In this document: in pieces, positions 28,544 to 39,020 of the stretch | How the letters are laid out: every line of letters starts with the position of its first letter | How positions within the stretch are numbered: position 1 is the stretch's first letter | Assembly: GCA_014058105.1 (NCBI GenBank) | Contig: JACGCM010000786.1 | Coordinates: 1,302,001-1,366,000, forward strand | Source: Kingdonia uniflora | Lineage: Eukaryota; Streptophyta; Magnoliopsida; Ranunculales; Circaeasteraceae | Length of the DNA: 64,000 bases | Direction of reading: 5' to 3' | The notes under the pieces: model-generated | Seen by the model: only the letters and a program-made list of their open reading frames with translations | Databases searched by the model: none | What the model was told of the DNA's origin: nothing | Program-made: the position numbers and the translations under genes

Positions 28544-29412
28544 GTTTCTCATGGTTGTCTTGCAATGATTGGACCCATTTAAAAATTCTAAGGGATCTCA
28601 AAATTTAAACCCCATTGCCATGCGAGGGTTCTGAAAGTACATAACATGACTTAATACAACATAAAAAAATTATAAAGTAAAAAAAAACTAATTTATAATT
28701 GATGTATAATTGTCGATGCGCTACATAGATAACAATTTATTATCGATCACTAGTGCAATCGACAATGTATTGTCGATGTCCCATATAATTTACAACTAAT
28801 TGTTACAAACGAGACTGTTACAACCACCGGAATAATATGATTGTCTACCATGTCATTATCCTTCCCAATCAACTCAATATGTGGTTCTTTAGAAGTTTCT
28901 ATTCCTTCAACCATGTTCTTTATTCTTTTAGGCCTTTGTGTTGGTTTGTTGAAGTTGGGGTGTCCTGTATTTTGTCGTTCTGTCTTGCGTTTCTTCCTAG
29001 TTAAGGTTGTTTGAGATATCTTCCCTCCCATTGCTTATCTCTAAAAAATATTATAGGTAAGAAAAAGGTAAACTTAATGATGTGAACAGTATAATTAAAG
29101 TGTAAGAATTGTCGATTAATCCATTACACGACAATTTGGCATCTCTATACGTATTGTATACCTAATACCATATTGTCAAACATGGCATATATTTGACAAA
29201 AACATATATTTAACATTGGAATCTACGAGTAATCAACATAAAGCATGACATATAGGGGAACATATAGTCCACAAAAGTAGATGTGTTACATATAAGATAT
29301 GGATTATGAACTACACCAGGCAACCACAGTTCACATACTGGGAGGGAACATTGAAAAGAAGATAAATAATTAGGTATGGGTCACAACAATCTATAATATT
29401 GTCGACTACCCT
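28544..29412. repeat. TTGTCGA/TCGACAA motif cluster, right part
   Basis: Further copies lie near 28709, 28759, 28769, 29109, 29127 (CGACAATT) and 29398, interspersed with TTATCGATC variants. A 93-codon minus-strand open stretch (28750-29031, MGGKISQTTLTRKKRKTERQ) sits among them and has no family I recognise. With the left cluster this makes a region of about 1.3 kb that pre-dates the gypsy insertion. Confidence 0.5.
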
Positions 29413-29559
29413 GTTCATTGATAATTGCATCTGGGTTTTATATCTCCAAAACTCCATATGGCTTGTTTAGTCTGACATTGCTTGGGAGAGTAGTTTGTTT
29501 CCTTGATATAGCCTAGATTATTTATTCTCTATGTTGGGCGGGCCGGGCAGAAAAAAATG

Positions 29560-30300
29560 AGTTTAAAACTTTGTTTGATTCATGGGATTGGGCTTCGAAC
29601 TTGGGCTTTAAACTTGGGCCTCTATGAAAGAATTGATTTTGTCAAAAATAATTTTATTCGACCTGGACCAATTCGAACTGAGTCTATTCGATATTGGCCT
29701 GGATCAATTCAAACCGAGTCCATTCGACCTGGAGTTCCCATAAGATAAATTTAAACTGAGTCTATTTAGACCTGGAGTTCCCAGGAGACCAATTCGAATC
29801 AAGTTTATTCTGACTGAACTTTATCTTTTTTGAATTTCTCAAATGTAACGTGTTACTGTTTCGCTATTAAGTCTTAACCGTTTTACTTTCGTTTCGAACA
29901 TTTTTTTGATGCGTGTTCCATCATTAACTCTTGTTACCGTTTCGAACTTGCTCTATATAAAGAGAAATTGTGCCTCAGTTTTACAATGATTGAATACACA
30001 GTTATTCTCTTCTCTTCGATATAATCATGAGTCTAGAATCTGAGTAAAATAGTTAAAAGTGCAAATCACTCGAAGGTCATTCTTCCTTGCAAAATAAGTT
30101 CCTACTTTGTTATTTTATCCTGGAGGCGACGCAGCGATCAACTAATTGCAAAGGGCAGTACGGCAAAACGTCTTAAAGATAAAAACCTAATCCTCGACTC
30201 AGCATCTCCTGATCATCACTTCGGTACCTCCAGATTATCTTGCTACTGTTGTTGGTTCAATTCTATTAATCTCTGCTTTCGATAATTGCTGCAGAGGTAA
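29560..30300 (+). other. Degenerate repeats and LTR-like promoter sequence
   Basis: At 29655-29800 the phrases CAATTCGAACTGAGTC and TATTCGACCTGGA recur at about 30 to 50 bp spacing. A TATA-like CTCTATATAAAGAG occurs near 29951, followed by a C/T-rich leader and TTTATCCTGGAGGCGACGCAG near 30114. This looks like part of a retroelement LTR and leader. I found no second LTR or target duplication, so the call stays open. Confidence 0.35.
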
Positions 30301-30520
30301 CATAATATAATTTCATTTTACAATTCCCTTTATAGGAAAAAATCAATTTATCTTAGCCACTTATCTATATTAGATGAGCGACTCTCATTTCCTAGGGTCC
30401 CCGAATTTGTCTCCAATATATATATATATATATGTTTGCATCTTTTTTGATCATCCATACGTTATTTTCATCAAAGATCAAGAAATATAGCCATTACATA
30501 CAGGGGCGGATTTTGGGGAT

Positions 30521-31330
30521 TTTGTAGTAGCCTACTCGTAGCCTTCTACCCTAGTCACACACTCGAAGGTTACTTCGAAGCCTACTCGAATGTATCGAAG
30601 CTTACTCGCAACCTTCTACCCCAATCACACACTCGAAGGCTACTTCGAAGCCTACTCGAATGTATCGAAGCCTATCCAATCCTTAAGCAAGTCTCCCAAT
30701 GATCACCCGAAGACGAAGCCTCGACTCTGAACAGGCCTCGAAGAAAAACTTCACTTCAACATCAAAAACACTTCGACCATATCCGTACATGGTCGAAGTG
30801 TGACAAGACAGACAACCAGCTTACTAGACAAGACGACAGAGTTGTTGGTCCTTGCAGCTACAGTGACAGAGCATGGTGACAGACCCTGCATTTTTGACTT
30901 CAACACCAACTCTGGAATATCCGCTTAATATCCGGATTGTACACTTGTAATCTGACCTAACCTCACCTCGGTGACTCAGCTCATCCTATGTTCTATAAAT
31001 AGGGGAGATGGGGAACACAAGAGAGGTTGGAAAATCTCTCCCCTGAACATATATGTTTTACTTTCACTTTGTAAAAGCCAGTACTCAAACCTTCGATTAC
31101 TCATCAGTAATATAAACTCTCTTAAAAATCCTCATCAGAGGTCGTAGAGCGCCACATTCGGGCCTCTACGCAAGTATATTGTCAGTAGATTACGTATACT
31201 ATAAATTGTATGCTTGAATCCTCTGATTAAGGATAAACCCCGTGGCGTAAGAGCAGACTTGCCCTCTGCCTGAAGTTAGGCCCCTATAGACTTTTTTCCC
31301 TTGTACAATTCCAAAGAAAAAAAATAATGT
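30521..31330 (+). other. LTR-like segment nested in the hAT-like element
   Basis: A TATA box (TTCTATAAATAGGGGAGA, near 30991) is followed by a leader, AAACTCTC tracts and a CCTCTACGC motif, like an LTR promoter and R region. Possible ends are TGTAGTAG (near 30523) and TTGTACA (near 31306), but these are not flanked by a duplication I can confirm. It may be a solo LTR that landed in the hAT-like element, or captured promoter DNA. Confidence 0.4.
30531..30670 (+). repeat. Two tandem 70-bp units inside the hAT-like element
   Basis: Units 30531-30600 and 30601-30670 share CACACTCGAAGG, CTACTTCGAAGCCTACTCGA and ATGTATCGAAGC and differ by a few transitions. Confidence 0.9.
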
Positions 31331-31460
31331 ATATGAACTCAAGGGATTTAACACCTTTCAAAGCTTGATTCTTAAGCCTAACAATGATTCCTATTCCTCT
31401 CTTTCTCTAAGTTGTATACAAAATTGCTAAAATACCCTTTTAGCTGCCCCTGATTACATA

Positions 31461-32170
31461 GCTTCCTTAATTGACTAATCAGGCATGTTATTCCAATAAA
31501 GAGGAACCATTCCTACTTAGACATGGTCTACCACCCCAGCCTGGCAGCTTCCACATTTTGCCAAGCATCCATACTCTAGGCAACTTGGTTGGCCGGGAAG
31601 ACAGTAATAAGTTGGATTTGTTCAAGCTTTGAAGGCTCCATGTTAAACAACGGTATTCTTGTGGGGTTTGGTTGCATCATAGCTTTAGACATGTTGCACC
31701 ACTAGTCCAAGACAAGAAACGAATTTATTAATCAGAAATTCCAAGAAATATAAAAAGATAAAGAGCGAATAATTCGACCGACTCAACCACGTGGACTAAT
31801 CTTAACCGTCCTCTTACACCAAACCTAATAAGCATCGTCGGTTGATAACATTGCTGTCTTCCAATAAATACAGCATCTCATCCGTCTCTCTACCATTATT
31901 CATCTCCCACCGTTTCCTCAAAACCACCTTCTCGTTCTTACTCTCAACACCTCTCTTATTTGATCTGCCGATTTATTTGGCTTTCATCTATCTTCGATTG
32001 GGCGTCAGATTGATGATTTCAGGTAACAGTTCTGTAGATCTGGATCGGTGTTTGCTGTGGGATTGAATCTGGCGATATTTGCGGATTTAATTGCTTGTTT
32101 CCTCGATATGTGAGTTGATTTTGTTGTAAATTATTTGCTAGTGATGTAGATGAGATGAATAGAGTCTGTG
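31461..32170. other. Intergenic; possible promoter and leader of a non-coding transcript
   Basis: The C/T-rich tract at 31860-32020, ending in TTTCAGGTAACAG, looks like a plant 5' leader with a splice donor, but no long coding frame follows for 4 kb. On the minus strand, 31560-31700 reads with few stops as MMQPNPTRIPLFNMEPSKLE and similar; I cannot assign it. Confidence 0.3.
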
Positions 32171-32335
32171 GTCTGGTCAGGCCTTTGCCATGGCAGGTGC
32201 GCTTGCATGGCAGGTCAAAAAACCTAATAAAATTTTATTTTTTGGGTTTTGGGGAGATCGCACAGGTTTTTTTTTGCCTGGGTTCTCCCCTCGTGTGTGT
32301 GTTGGTGTCTTTTTTGCTCATCTTTGTTACTAGTA
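32171..32335 (+). ncRNA. Conserved hairpin segment, copy A (candidate structured RNA)
   Basis: The 37-nt core folds as GGCC-TT-TGCCATG (32180-32192), loop GCAGGTGCGCTTG, CATGGCA-GGTC (32206-32216). A second conserved part follows: CTAATAAAA, CGCACAGG, TTTGCCTGGG, TCTCCC, ending at a T-run (GTCTTTTTT). The same order of blocks is found 1.24 kb downstream. In copy A one stem pair is G-U where copy B has A-U, so pairing is kept. Two hairpins around ATAAAA would suit an H/ACA-like layout (H box ANANNA), but the second hairpin is weak here and no ACA sits at a clear 3' end. The type is therefore not established. Confidence 0.35.
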
Positions 32336-33409
32336 TATAAATTACACATCAAACAACCGCATTATCACTCATGATCCATGCATCAATATCACTAATACTC
32401 AGCCGTGCTCAATATCTCTGATGCTTAAAAGCCGATACAATCTTATTTCCTCAATGGATATCTCAGTCTTCAAAGGTACAACCAAAACTATTTTGATTTG
32501 ATCTAGCTTTGAAAATATTTTTAAGTATATTATGTTTATTAACTACAAATTGTTATTATCTTAGAAAATTTGTAATTGTTTCATCATATGACCCTACAGT
32601 AAACTTTTAGGTACTTGATAAACTTAGGCACTCTATAAAAGCTGTCCTCGACTGCGTTACTCTACTTCCCTAATGAAAAATTATTCCATATCAATTGAAT
32701 TTACCATAAACTAGTATTGATCATAAAAATTATTTTACGTATCTGTGAAAGAAACATATTTGCCAACTGCACAAGGCTTAACTTGGATCTTTACATATTA
32801 CATCACTTCATATAAGCATCCTCATACAGGACAGTCGTGTTAATGTTTATGTTTCTATCATTTCGTAATAGACTTGATGCAATTTACGTTATTATTTGCA
32901 ATATATTCGTTAGTCTCTGTGTTGGTGTTGCCATAGTGCTATTGTATGCAATTAACATGGATATCATGGAAGTTGTCTTGTAAGTGTACTACTGTAATTC
33001 TACTGTTTGTTACATTTTTAATCTCGGGAAGGGAAACTTGAAAGGTGGAAGTGTTCAGTGGAGAATGTAGATGACATGGGTTGTACTTATTGAAGCTTAA
33101 TTGAAGTAGTTATAGGCCAATATGATGTTGATTTAGGGTTATGCGATTTGGGATTTGTCTCTGATGTTTGATTTCTAGTCCATGGGAAGATTTCTGTTGT
33201 TCCTTAATTGGAGATGGCGCGTGGGAAGATAATACTTGTGAACCTTTTTTAGTTGGAGATGGTGTGTTGGATCTTGGTGCTTTGGAAGACTTTGGAAGAT
33301 GTATTGGAGCTGAAATATGCGATGGTTGGCTACTACAACTTCGTAAGAACTTGGTTCGACTTCATTGTTGAGGGAATTCTAAGATCTGCTCCATGTATCT
33401 GAAACTCCT

Positions 33410-33560
33410 GTCGTCTGACCTTTGCCATGACAGGTGCGCTTGCATGGCAGGTCAAATCTGCTAATAAAAGTAACTTTTCTGTTTTGAAGTGAGGCCGCAC
33501 AGGACTTTGCCTGGGGTCTCCCTTCCTGTGTACTGCGTCTTTTTTCTAGTTATACTCCAT
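33410..33560 (+). ncRNA. Conserved hairpin segment, copy B (candidate structured RNA)
   Basis: The stem is GACC-TT-TGCCATG (33417-33429) with CATGGCA-GGTC (33443-33453), plus one more T-A pair. It is followed by CTAATAAAA, then CACAGGA...TCCTGTG, which can form a second 7-bp stem, and by GTCTTTTTT. The sequence between copies A and B is not repeated, so the conserved order of short blocks stands out. It could also be a small repeat element. Confidence 0.38.
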
Positions 33561-35760
33561 GACATGCCCGACTTTCTACTGACCAGGTTGTTGCAATTTC
33601 CAGAAAGCACAGAAATCTTCACTTATTCACAGATACTTAATGTCGCTCTCACATCTAAGGTACAATCATAACTACTAAATTTACCTAACTTAATTCCATC
33701 ATATCTCTTGTAGAACCCACCACGAACAATCTAAATTCTTTTACTGGTCTTCATAGTATCTCCTTATTGTGAAATTTTACATTTGCGTCTCTAGTGCATG
33801 TTATTTATTGGCTAATGTTAGTGGAGACTAAATGCTTGTCAAAGATCTGTCTAGTCTTTAATAGTAAAAGCCAAGTGTTTATCAATCTTGTAGTCTTTGT
33901 ATGGCTTGTACAGTAGTACTTGTGTTGTAGAATTTACCAATTGATGTGTGAGACGAGTCAATGTTCACTGTATGGGTTAGTGTAAAATTGAGATTATTCG
34001 ATGTAGTTTGTTGTTGAGATGACTGAAGTTGTTGAGATCTGGAACCTAATCTTTTGCTCTCGGACCAACATTGCTAGTGAGTTTTTTGGTTGGGAGTCTC
34101 TTATGTTGTCAGATTTGTTTGGGAGGTAGATCCTTTTTGGCTCAGCACTTACGGTGGTAGATAGTCTTCTTCAGAATCTTCCTTCTGTCGGATAAGGTGT
34201 TGCTGATTTTCTCCTCTCTTCAGCTGGTGAACCTATGTTAAAGGTAATTTCCTGAATTACATGAGGTCTCATTTTTGCTTGCGATTACTTGCAAGGTTAG
34301 GTCTAATACGATCTTTGCTTTAATTGTTACAGGTATCAAGGATTTTTACTGTCAGCTCGAAGACTTTGTTTGTGTGTTTGCCCTTGTCGATTGTTAGTTA
34401 ACTTAGTTCTAAGCATGCTTTTGGTTCTCATCAATAATCTCAAGTCGATAGCAGTGCTTGCCATATTTTTGGAACTGAAGAATGCTATGTAGGCAAGGTA
34501 CGGATCATCTCACAGGATTTGTAACTATTTGCCCCTTTTGTTTGTCGATACTTCAAATAATTATTCCCCTTTTGATCTGCAGCCTTTTCTGTTTTTCTTT
34601 TCTTAGTGCATGTATAGGTGGTATTAATGATTATTTGTGGTGGCCAGTTAGTAACATTATTTTTTTCCCCCATATTCATGTCCTTTACCAGTTCTGTTTT
34701 AGGTTATTTTGCCTTCGTTGGTGATATTTTCTTTTCTGATAATATTGCAATTTCATTATGATGTTCTCAAATCTGTACTTGTCATTAATCAGGAGGGTTT
34801 TACTTGTCTTCACCGGTGGATGTGCTCCATCTGATTTCAACTTTTATTCTTTGTGAAGCTTGCAGCGGTATCATTAGCGAGATAAGCTTTGATTTCACTT
34901 GGATTGATTCAGTGGTATACACTATTTCTACCAACTTTTTCCTTATTTAGTTTGGAAGTCATTACGTGGGGTCAACTTTTGGTGTTTTGTGTAGTTTCTC
35001 TTGATCTTTCAGCAGGCAATTTTTTCTGATATTCAACTGTTAGGTATCATGAACTGTAGTCACAGAAATTTTATATGCTATTACATGGGTGGTTCATATT
35101 TTAATGTCTAAGGTTGGTTGTGTTGTACCTCCAGGAATCTAGAGTTGTAGCTTAGCATGGAATAGTTGGTGAAAATTGAGTTGATGTGAATCAATGGATT
35201 AAATTGTTTATTGAGCAGTTCGAAAATAGAAAGACTGGATGAAGCAATTTGACATTGTCTTGTAACGCCCTGCAAATTTGTTGGATGTTCTGTTTTTTTA
35301 TGTTAATTTGAGTGTATTTTCAATTAGTGTATTTCCGAACATTGGTTTTATACAATGACTGCCACCGTAGGGAAAATAAGTCATTAGTTTTGTAGTGGTG
35401 CCCAATATGTTTTTGTTCAAATGTACCCCATTTTTTGTTTTGTTGCAATTAATTTTGTTTTCTTAAAAAAAAAAACCTATTTATTTATTGAAGAAAATTG
35501 TTAGGGCTTCTTTAGAGTGTTCAAAATTAATACTGATTTTTTTGTGTTAATACCTCTTTGGAGGATATGATCGAAAATACTTCTTTGAAGGGTTTGATCG
35601 AGATTTAATACTAATTTTTTTTTTTTTTTTAATTCGTAAGTGCTGCATGACTAATTTCGTATAACTGGCTTATCAATTATGCTGGATTTTATGTATTTTA
35701 ACGTTTTAATTCAAGCCATGTGGAATTGATTTCTATAGACCTAGTACATTATGTGCTAAG
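33561..35760 (+). other. Long non-coding stretch
   Basis: T-rich plus-strand sequence with intron-like texture and no long open frame. No known domain or LTR was found. Together with 31842-33560 it could be the body of a spliced non-coding transcript; this rests only on base composition and splice-like sites. Confidence 0.3.
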
Positions 35761-35774
35761 TAGATCTTGAAGAG

Positions 35775-35862
35775 ATCTGTAAGCTCTAAAAGGTGGAGTG
35801 CTTAAAATCTGTTAAAAGATTTTAGGAGGGTAGTGGTTCGAATCCACTCTGATCTGCAAGCA
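35775..35862 (+). repeat. tRNA-like relic with perfect B box
   Basis: GTGGTTCGAATCCAC is a proper T arm with B box GGTTCGAATCC. Upstream, AAAATCT...AGATTTT forms a hairpin in the anticodon position, and GATCTGCA would be the 3' end. The D arm and acceptor do not pair well and no legal anticodon loop of seven bases is clear. It is a tRNA pseudogene or SINE head. Confidence 0.45.
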
Positions 35863-35915
35863 AAAATGTGTATATGTATGTGTGATAACAGCTTTTTTCG
35901 AGTGCAAACGCGTTA

Positions 35916-36265
35916 TTTTTGAGAATATGGTTTTGTATTATCTTTTGAAATGTAAATGTAATCAATTTTACATTGTGTAAACACCAAATATTTTTGAGAA
36001 TGAGGTTTTGTATTATCTTTTGAAATATAAATGTAATCAATTTCACGTTGGGTAAACACCAAATATTTTTGAGAATAAGGTTTTGTATTATCCTTTGAAA
36101 TATAAATGTAATCGATTTCACGTTGGGTAAACACCAAATATATTTTGGGTAAATAAGGGGAGACATGAGGAATCTGATGTCCTCTAGTTCCACTGCCCAA
36201 CACCAAATATATATTGGGTAAATAAGGGGACACATGAGGAATTTGATGTCCTCTAGTTCTTGTGT
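35916..36265. repeat. 75-bp tandem repeat (3 units) plus a second repeat (2 units)
   Basis: Units start at TTTTTGAGAA at 35916, 35991 and 36066, exactly 75 bp apart, each ending GGGTAAACACCAAATA or a variant. Two copies of another unit follow (TATTGGGTAAATAAGGGGAGACAT... TCCTCTAGTTC) at about 36137-36200 and 36206-36262. Related single copies of both parts occur in the same order at 50866-51046. Confidence 0.9.
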
Positions 36266-36681
36266 TTTCTACTGGCACCATATATTAGAAAACTGGGATT
36301 AATAAGAATTTTGAAGGGTGTTGCCACGAGGAATTTTGAAGGGTCACTTGTTCTGAATGCTAACATGTATACTAAAAATATCTACACATTTCAGGTTAAG
36401 GTCTTAAGTGCAACTCCTAATTTGAGGTGAAGGTCTCAGGTGATATAACTATTGGTAAGGGTTTAGTAGAACCCCCAAAGATCACTGTAAGACATGAAAG
36501 GCAATTCTGACTCTCTATACCGTTGGGTTAGCACTTTAAAAGCAATGTTGCCAACGTGCTATCTATGTATTTTATCGTATATACTTATTTTCCAGCAGGA
36601 GCCATAAACTTGCACGCATGTCATTAGTTTAGTTTTAATTTTACATTCACGTGTAAATAAATCCTTGGATTACAAAAAATT

Positions 36682-36912
36682 ATGTTCGGGTGGCAACCAA
36701 CCCTAGATATCACTATGGAGCTTAGAGCAGAGAAAGCTCTCGAAGTTATCTACGTCTGTTGTTTTGATAAAGACACCATAGAAGAAGACGATAAGAGAGT
36801 GCTTCATGTCGTGCTTCGTGCAGTATTCCCAACTGAGGCAAAGAAAGTGGCTGAAGATGGCGAGGAAGACAATATCCAGAGATCTTCAATTCCTGCAACA
36901 AAACAACAGTGA
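36682..36912 (+). CDS. Short open reading frame, unidentified
   Basis: The frame gives 76 aa, starting MFGWQPTLDITMELRAEKAL and containing EEDDKRVLHVVLRAVFPTEA with an acidic, lysine-rich end. The composition looks protein-like, and the VLHVVLRAVFPT phrase suggests a fragment of a larger gene, but I do not recognise it. No partner exon is evident. It lies 50 bp from the end of the ascorbate oxidase relic, on the opposite strand. Confidence 0.3.
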   Translation: MFGWQPTLDITMELRAEKALEVIYVCCFDKDTIEEDDKRVLHVVLRAVFPTEAKKVAEDGEEDNIQRSSIPATKQQ

Positions 36913-36963
36913 AAACTAATAACAGACAACCCTCTTTGTTGTAAATAGTAAGTTTATGCTTGT

Positions 36964-38261
36964 GGCTAGACCAATGGGAGTCGCGGGTTTTCGACTAATC
37001 ACATTAGAAGCCGCCCAGTAATTCCTTAAAGGATCTTGGTCTGCCTTAACCAAACGGAGTACGTCTCACCCGAGTAAATGTTCAAGTTCTTTACCACGAA
37101 TGGCTCAACATAGTGCCTGTCAGCCTCCATGACTGTCATGTTATGGCCCTGTATAATAAGACCAATTTATGTACTTAGAACCACTACTAATTTCCTACAT
37201 AAGCAATTTTTACATAAAGTGATCTAGGGAGCTATGAAAGTTACCTCTATTTCAAAGTTAAGCGCGGATAAAGAAATCAAGCTGGCAATCCTTAACCGGT
37301 CGGTATGTCTTCCCAGGAATAACTATCAACAAATAAGGAGAGCATTAGGGTAATGTTGCATTATAAACACCAGGTTCTAAGCCTGGACAAGTCGGACCAG
37401 AGCAGTTGAATCTTTCTCTGCCTTGTATCAGAAGCGACTGAAAAAACCGTATTAAATTAAAGACATAAGTCAATACTTAAGCCAAAATTATGTAAGGGGT
37501 AAGCATAAGCTATTTCCAACTGTTTACGGTAATTTACCTGAGGCTCTCAAACCCATTGAAAGGGTATTGAAGAAAGTTCTGTTGCTTGTTCAAAGGGGGT
37601 TTTATAGTATGATGCTTCGGTCGTGGTCAGACAAGAATGGCTCTGTAACTCCATCGGGAACTGAGACTCGTATAGAACCGTATAATCCGGTTTCTTTTTG
37701 CATTCCATAATGCGCATGGTATAACTATGTCCTGGACTGTACAATATTTCCCTCAAATATTAAAATCTAGCATCTTTTGAATGCTCGAGAAGAAGCCAAT
37801 TATAAGACTAAAGGTAGAAGTTTAAACTGAATAAACATACCCTATCAACCACGAATTGATACACGAAAGAGTCTCCGGGCGTAATTGGACATTGAGTTAG
37901 TCCTTCGGTTCTATCGCTCCATGGGGTTCCAATCTGTTTGTTCACATATAAATCAATCAAATGACCTAAAAACAGAAGAAAACACAGATAAATGGAAGCT
38001 AGACTATACCTGTCGAATACCATGCCAATGAATTGCAACGTTCTCCGTTAGCAAACCGTTCTTAAGCTCAACAATGACTGTATCACCCTGTTGTGCTAAT
38101 ATTGATGGTCTCGGGGTTTTTCCATTGATAGTAATCACTAGTTTCTTAAAACAATCTTGAGCTTTATACTCATACTTCACCTCCCATATGTACCGACGTA
38201 TTTTACTTGCCTCGACAGTTGAAACCGTTAAGAAAGAAAGAAATAAACACAAACAAAGCAA
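36964..38261 (-). pseudogene. L-ascorbate oxidase (multicopper oxidase) relic, C-terminal part missing
   Basis: Exon 1 (38010-38261) starts with a signal peptide (MLCLCLFLSFLTVSTVEA) and includes the first copper motif IHWHGIRQ. Exon 2 (37841-37933) gives IGTPWSDRTEGLTQCPITPG. Further down, in changing frames, are YHAHYGMQKETGLYG (second copper motif), EQATELSSIPFQWV, LLIQGRERFNCSGPTCPGLE, IASLISLSALNFEIE and MTVMEADRHYVEPFVVKNL, ending near NYWAASNVISRKPATPIGLA. At least four frame changes and stops are present. The third cupredoxin domain, with the type 1 copper site, is absent. A normal enzyme is apoplastic and about 550 aa. Confidence 0.9.
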
Positions 38262-38270
38262 TCCAAATAA

Positions 38271-39020
38271 GGGAGAGGATTCCCCTACACACCCAAAGTG
38301 CTACACACCCACTACACCCTCTCTTGACCACACACCTCTCTAAAATTGGTGACGTGGCATTGGGAGAGGACAAATTTGAAAGAAAAAAAAATCAACTCAC
38401 ACCACACACTCACTCACTCACAACTCACTCTCACTCACTTTAAAATCAGAGCAGACTCACTCTCATTCTCCTTCTGTCTACCTAGTAAAGAACAATGGTA
38501 GAAGTGGTAAATTGAAGACTCTCCATCTCTCACTCTCTCTTTCAAAACGAAGCAAATTGAATGGACGCAGATTGTATTGTTTCCGAGGAGAGTAGAATCG
38601 AGCCGCTTCTACAACCAAAAAAAGATCCTCTTCTTGAACAACCACAATGGAGAAATCTTAGGAGAACGAGAGTTCTGGTCACAACAACCACAATGAAGAA
38701 ATCTTAGGAGAACAAGAGTTCCGATCACAACAGCCACTTATAGAGAGAGAGATGAGTAGAGAAAGAGAGAGTTGTTGAGATAGATTTGTATTTGTATTTG
38801 ATTTCAAATTAAAGGTTCTCTCACCCAATAGTAATACATCCATGTGTCACGTGAGAGAGAAAGACTCAGAGCTGTATACCACCTCCTCTCAAGGTGTATG
38901 GTGTGAGTTGAGTGTAGCCAAAAGGGTGTGTAGGCGAATCCTTTCCCTTAAAATAAGAGATTCTTGAGAGAGGTGTGTGGTCAAGAGAGTGTAGTGGGTG
39001 TGTAGGGGAATCCTCTCCCA
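38271..39020. mobile_element. MITE-like element(s) with inverted ends, probably nested
   Basis: The left end GGGAGAGGATTCCCCTACAC is matched inverted at the right end (ending AATCCTCTCCC at 39019). A second inverted match lies inside, at about 38927-38946 (GTAGGCGAATCCTTTCCC). The stretch CTACACACCCACTACAC, then TCTTGACCACACACCTCTC, occurs at about 38311 and inverted at about 38964-38996. This suggests one element inserted into a related copy or an internal duplication. No transposase, and the target duplication is not clear. The left end abuts the ascorbate oxidase start. Confidence 0.7.

Larger units (their letters stand above)
30493..31460. mobile_element. hAT-like non-autonomous element with 8-bp TSD ATTACATA
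   Basis: The element spans 30501-31452 (952 bp). It begins CAGGGGCGGA and ends GCTGCCCCTG, giving short inverted ends CAGGGGC. ATTACATA lies directly on both sides (30493-30500 and 31453-31460). An 8-bp duplication with CAGGGGC termini is typical of hAT elements. No transposase is encoded. The interior (about 30521-31310) looks like an unrelated LTR-type insertion. Confidence 0.85.

Noticed and set aside
28750..29031. 93-codon minus-strand frame as a host gene
   Set aside because: Lysine/threonine-rich with no recognised domain, and lies within the TTGTCGA repeat region; kept only as a remark there.
33131..33146. TTTAGGGTTA, telomere-like
   Set aside because: A single short match with no tandem array; chance in T-rich DNA.
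33493..33520. Resemblance of TTTGCCTGGGGTCTCCC to miR160
   Set aside because: An insertion breaks the match, and no matching star strand forms a miRNA precursor; better treated as part of the duplicated hairpin segment.
35775..35862. Functional tRNA gene
   Set aside because: The T arm is good, but the acceptor and D arms do not pair and the anticodon loop is irregular.
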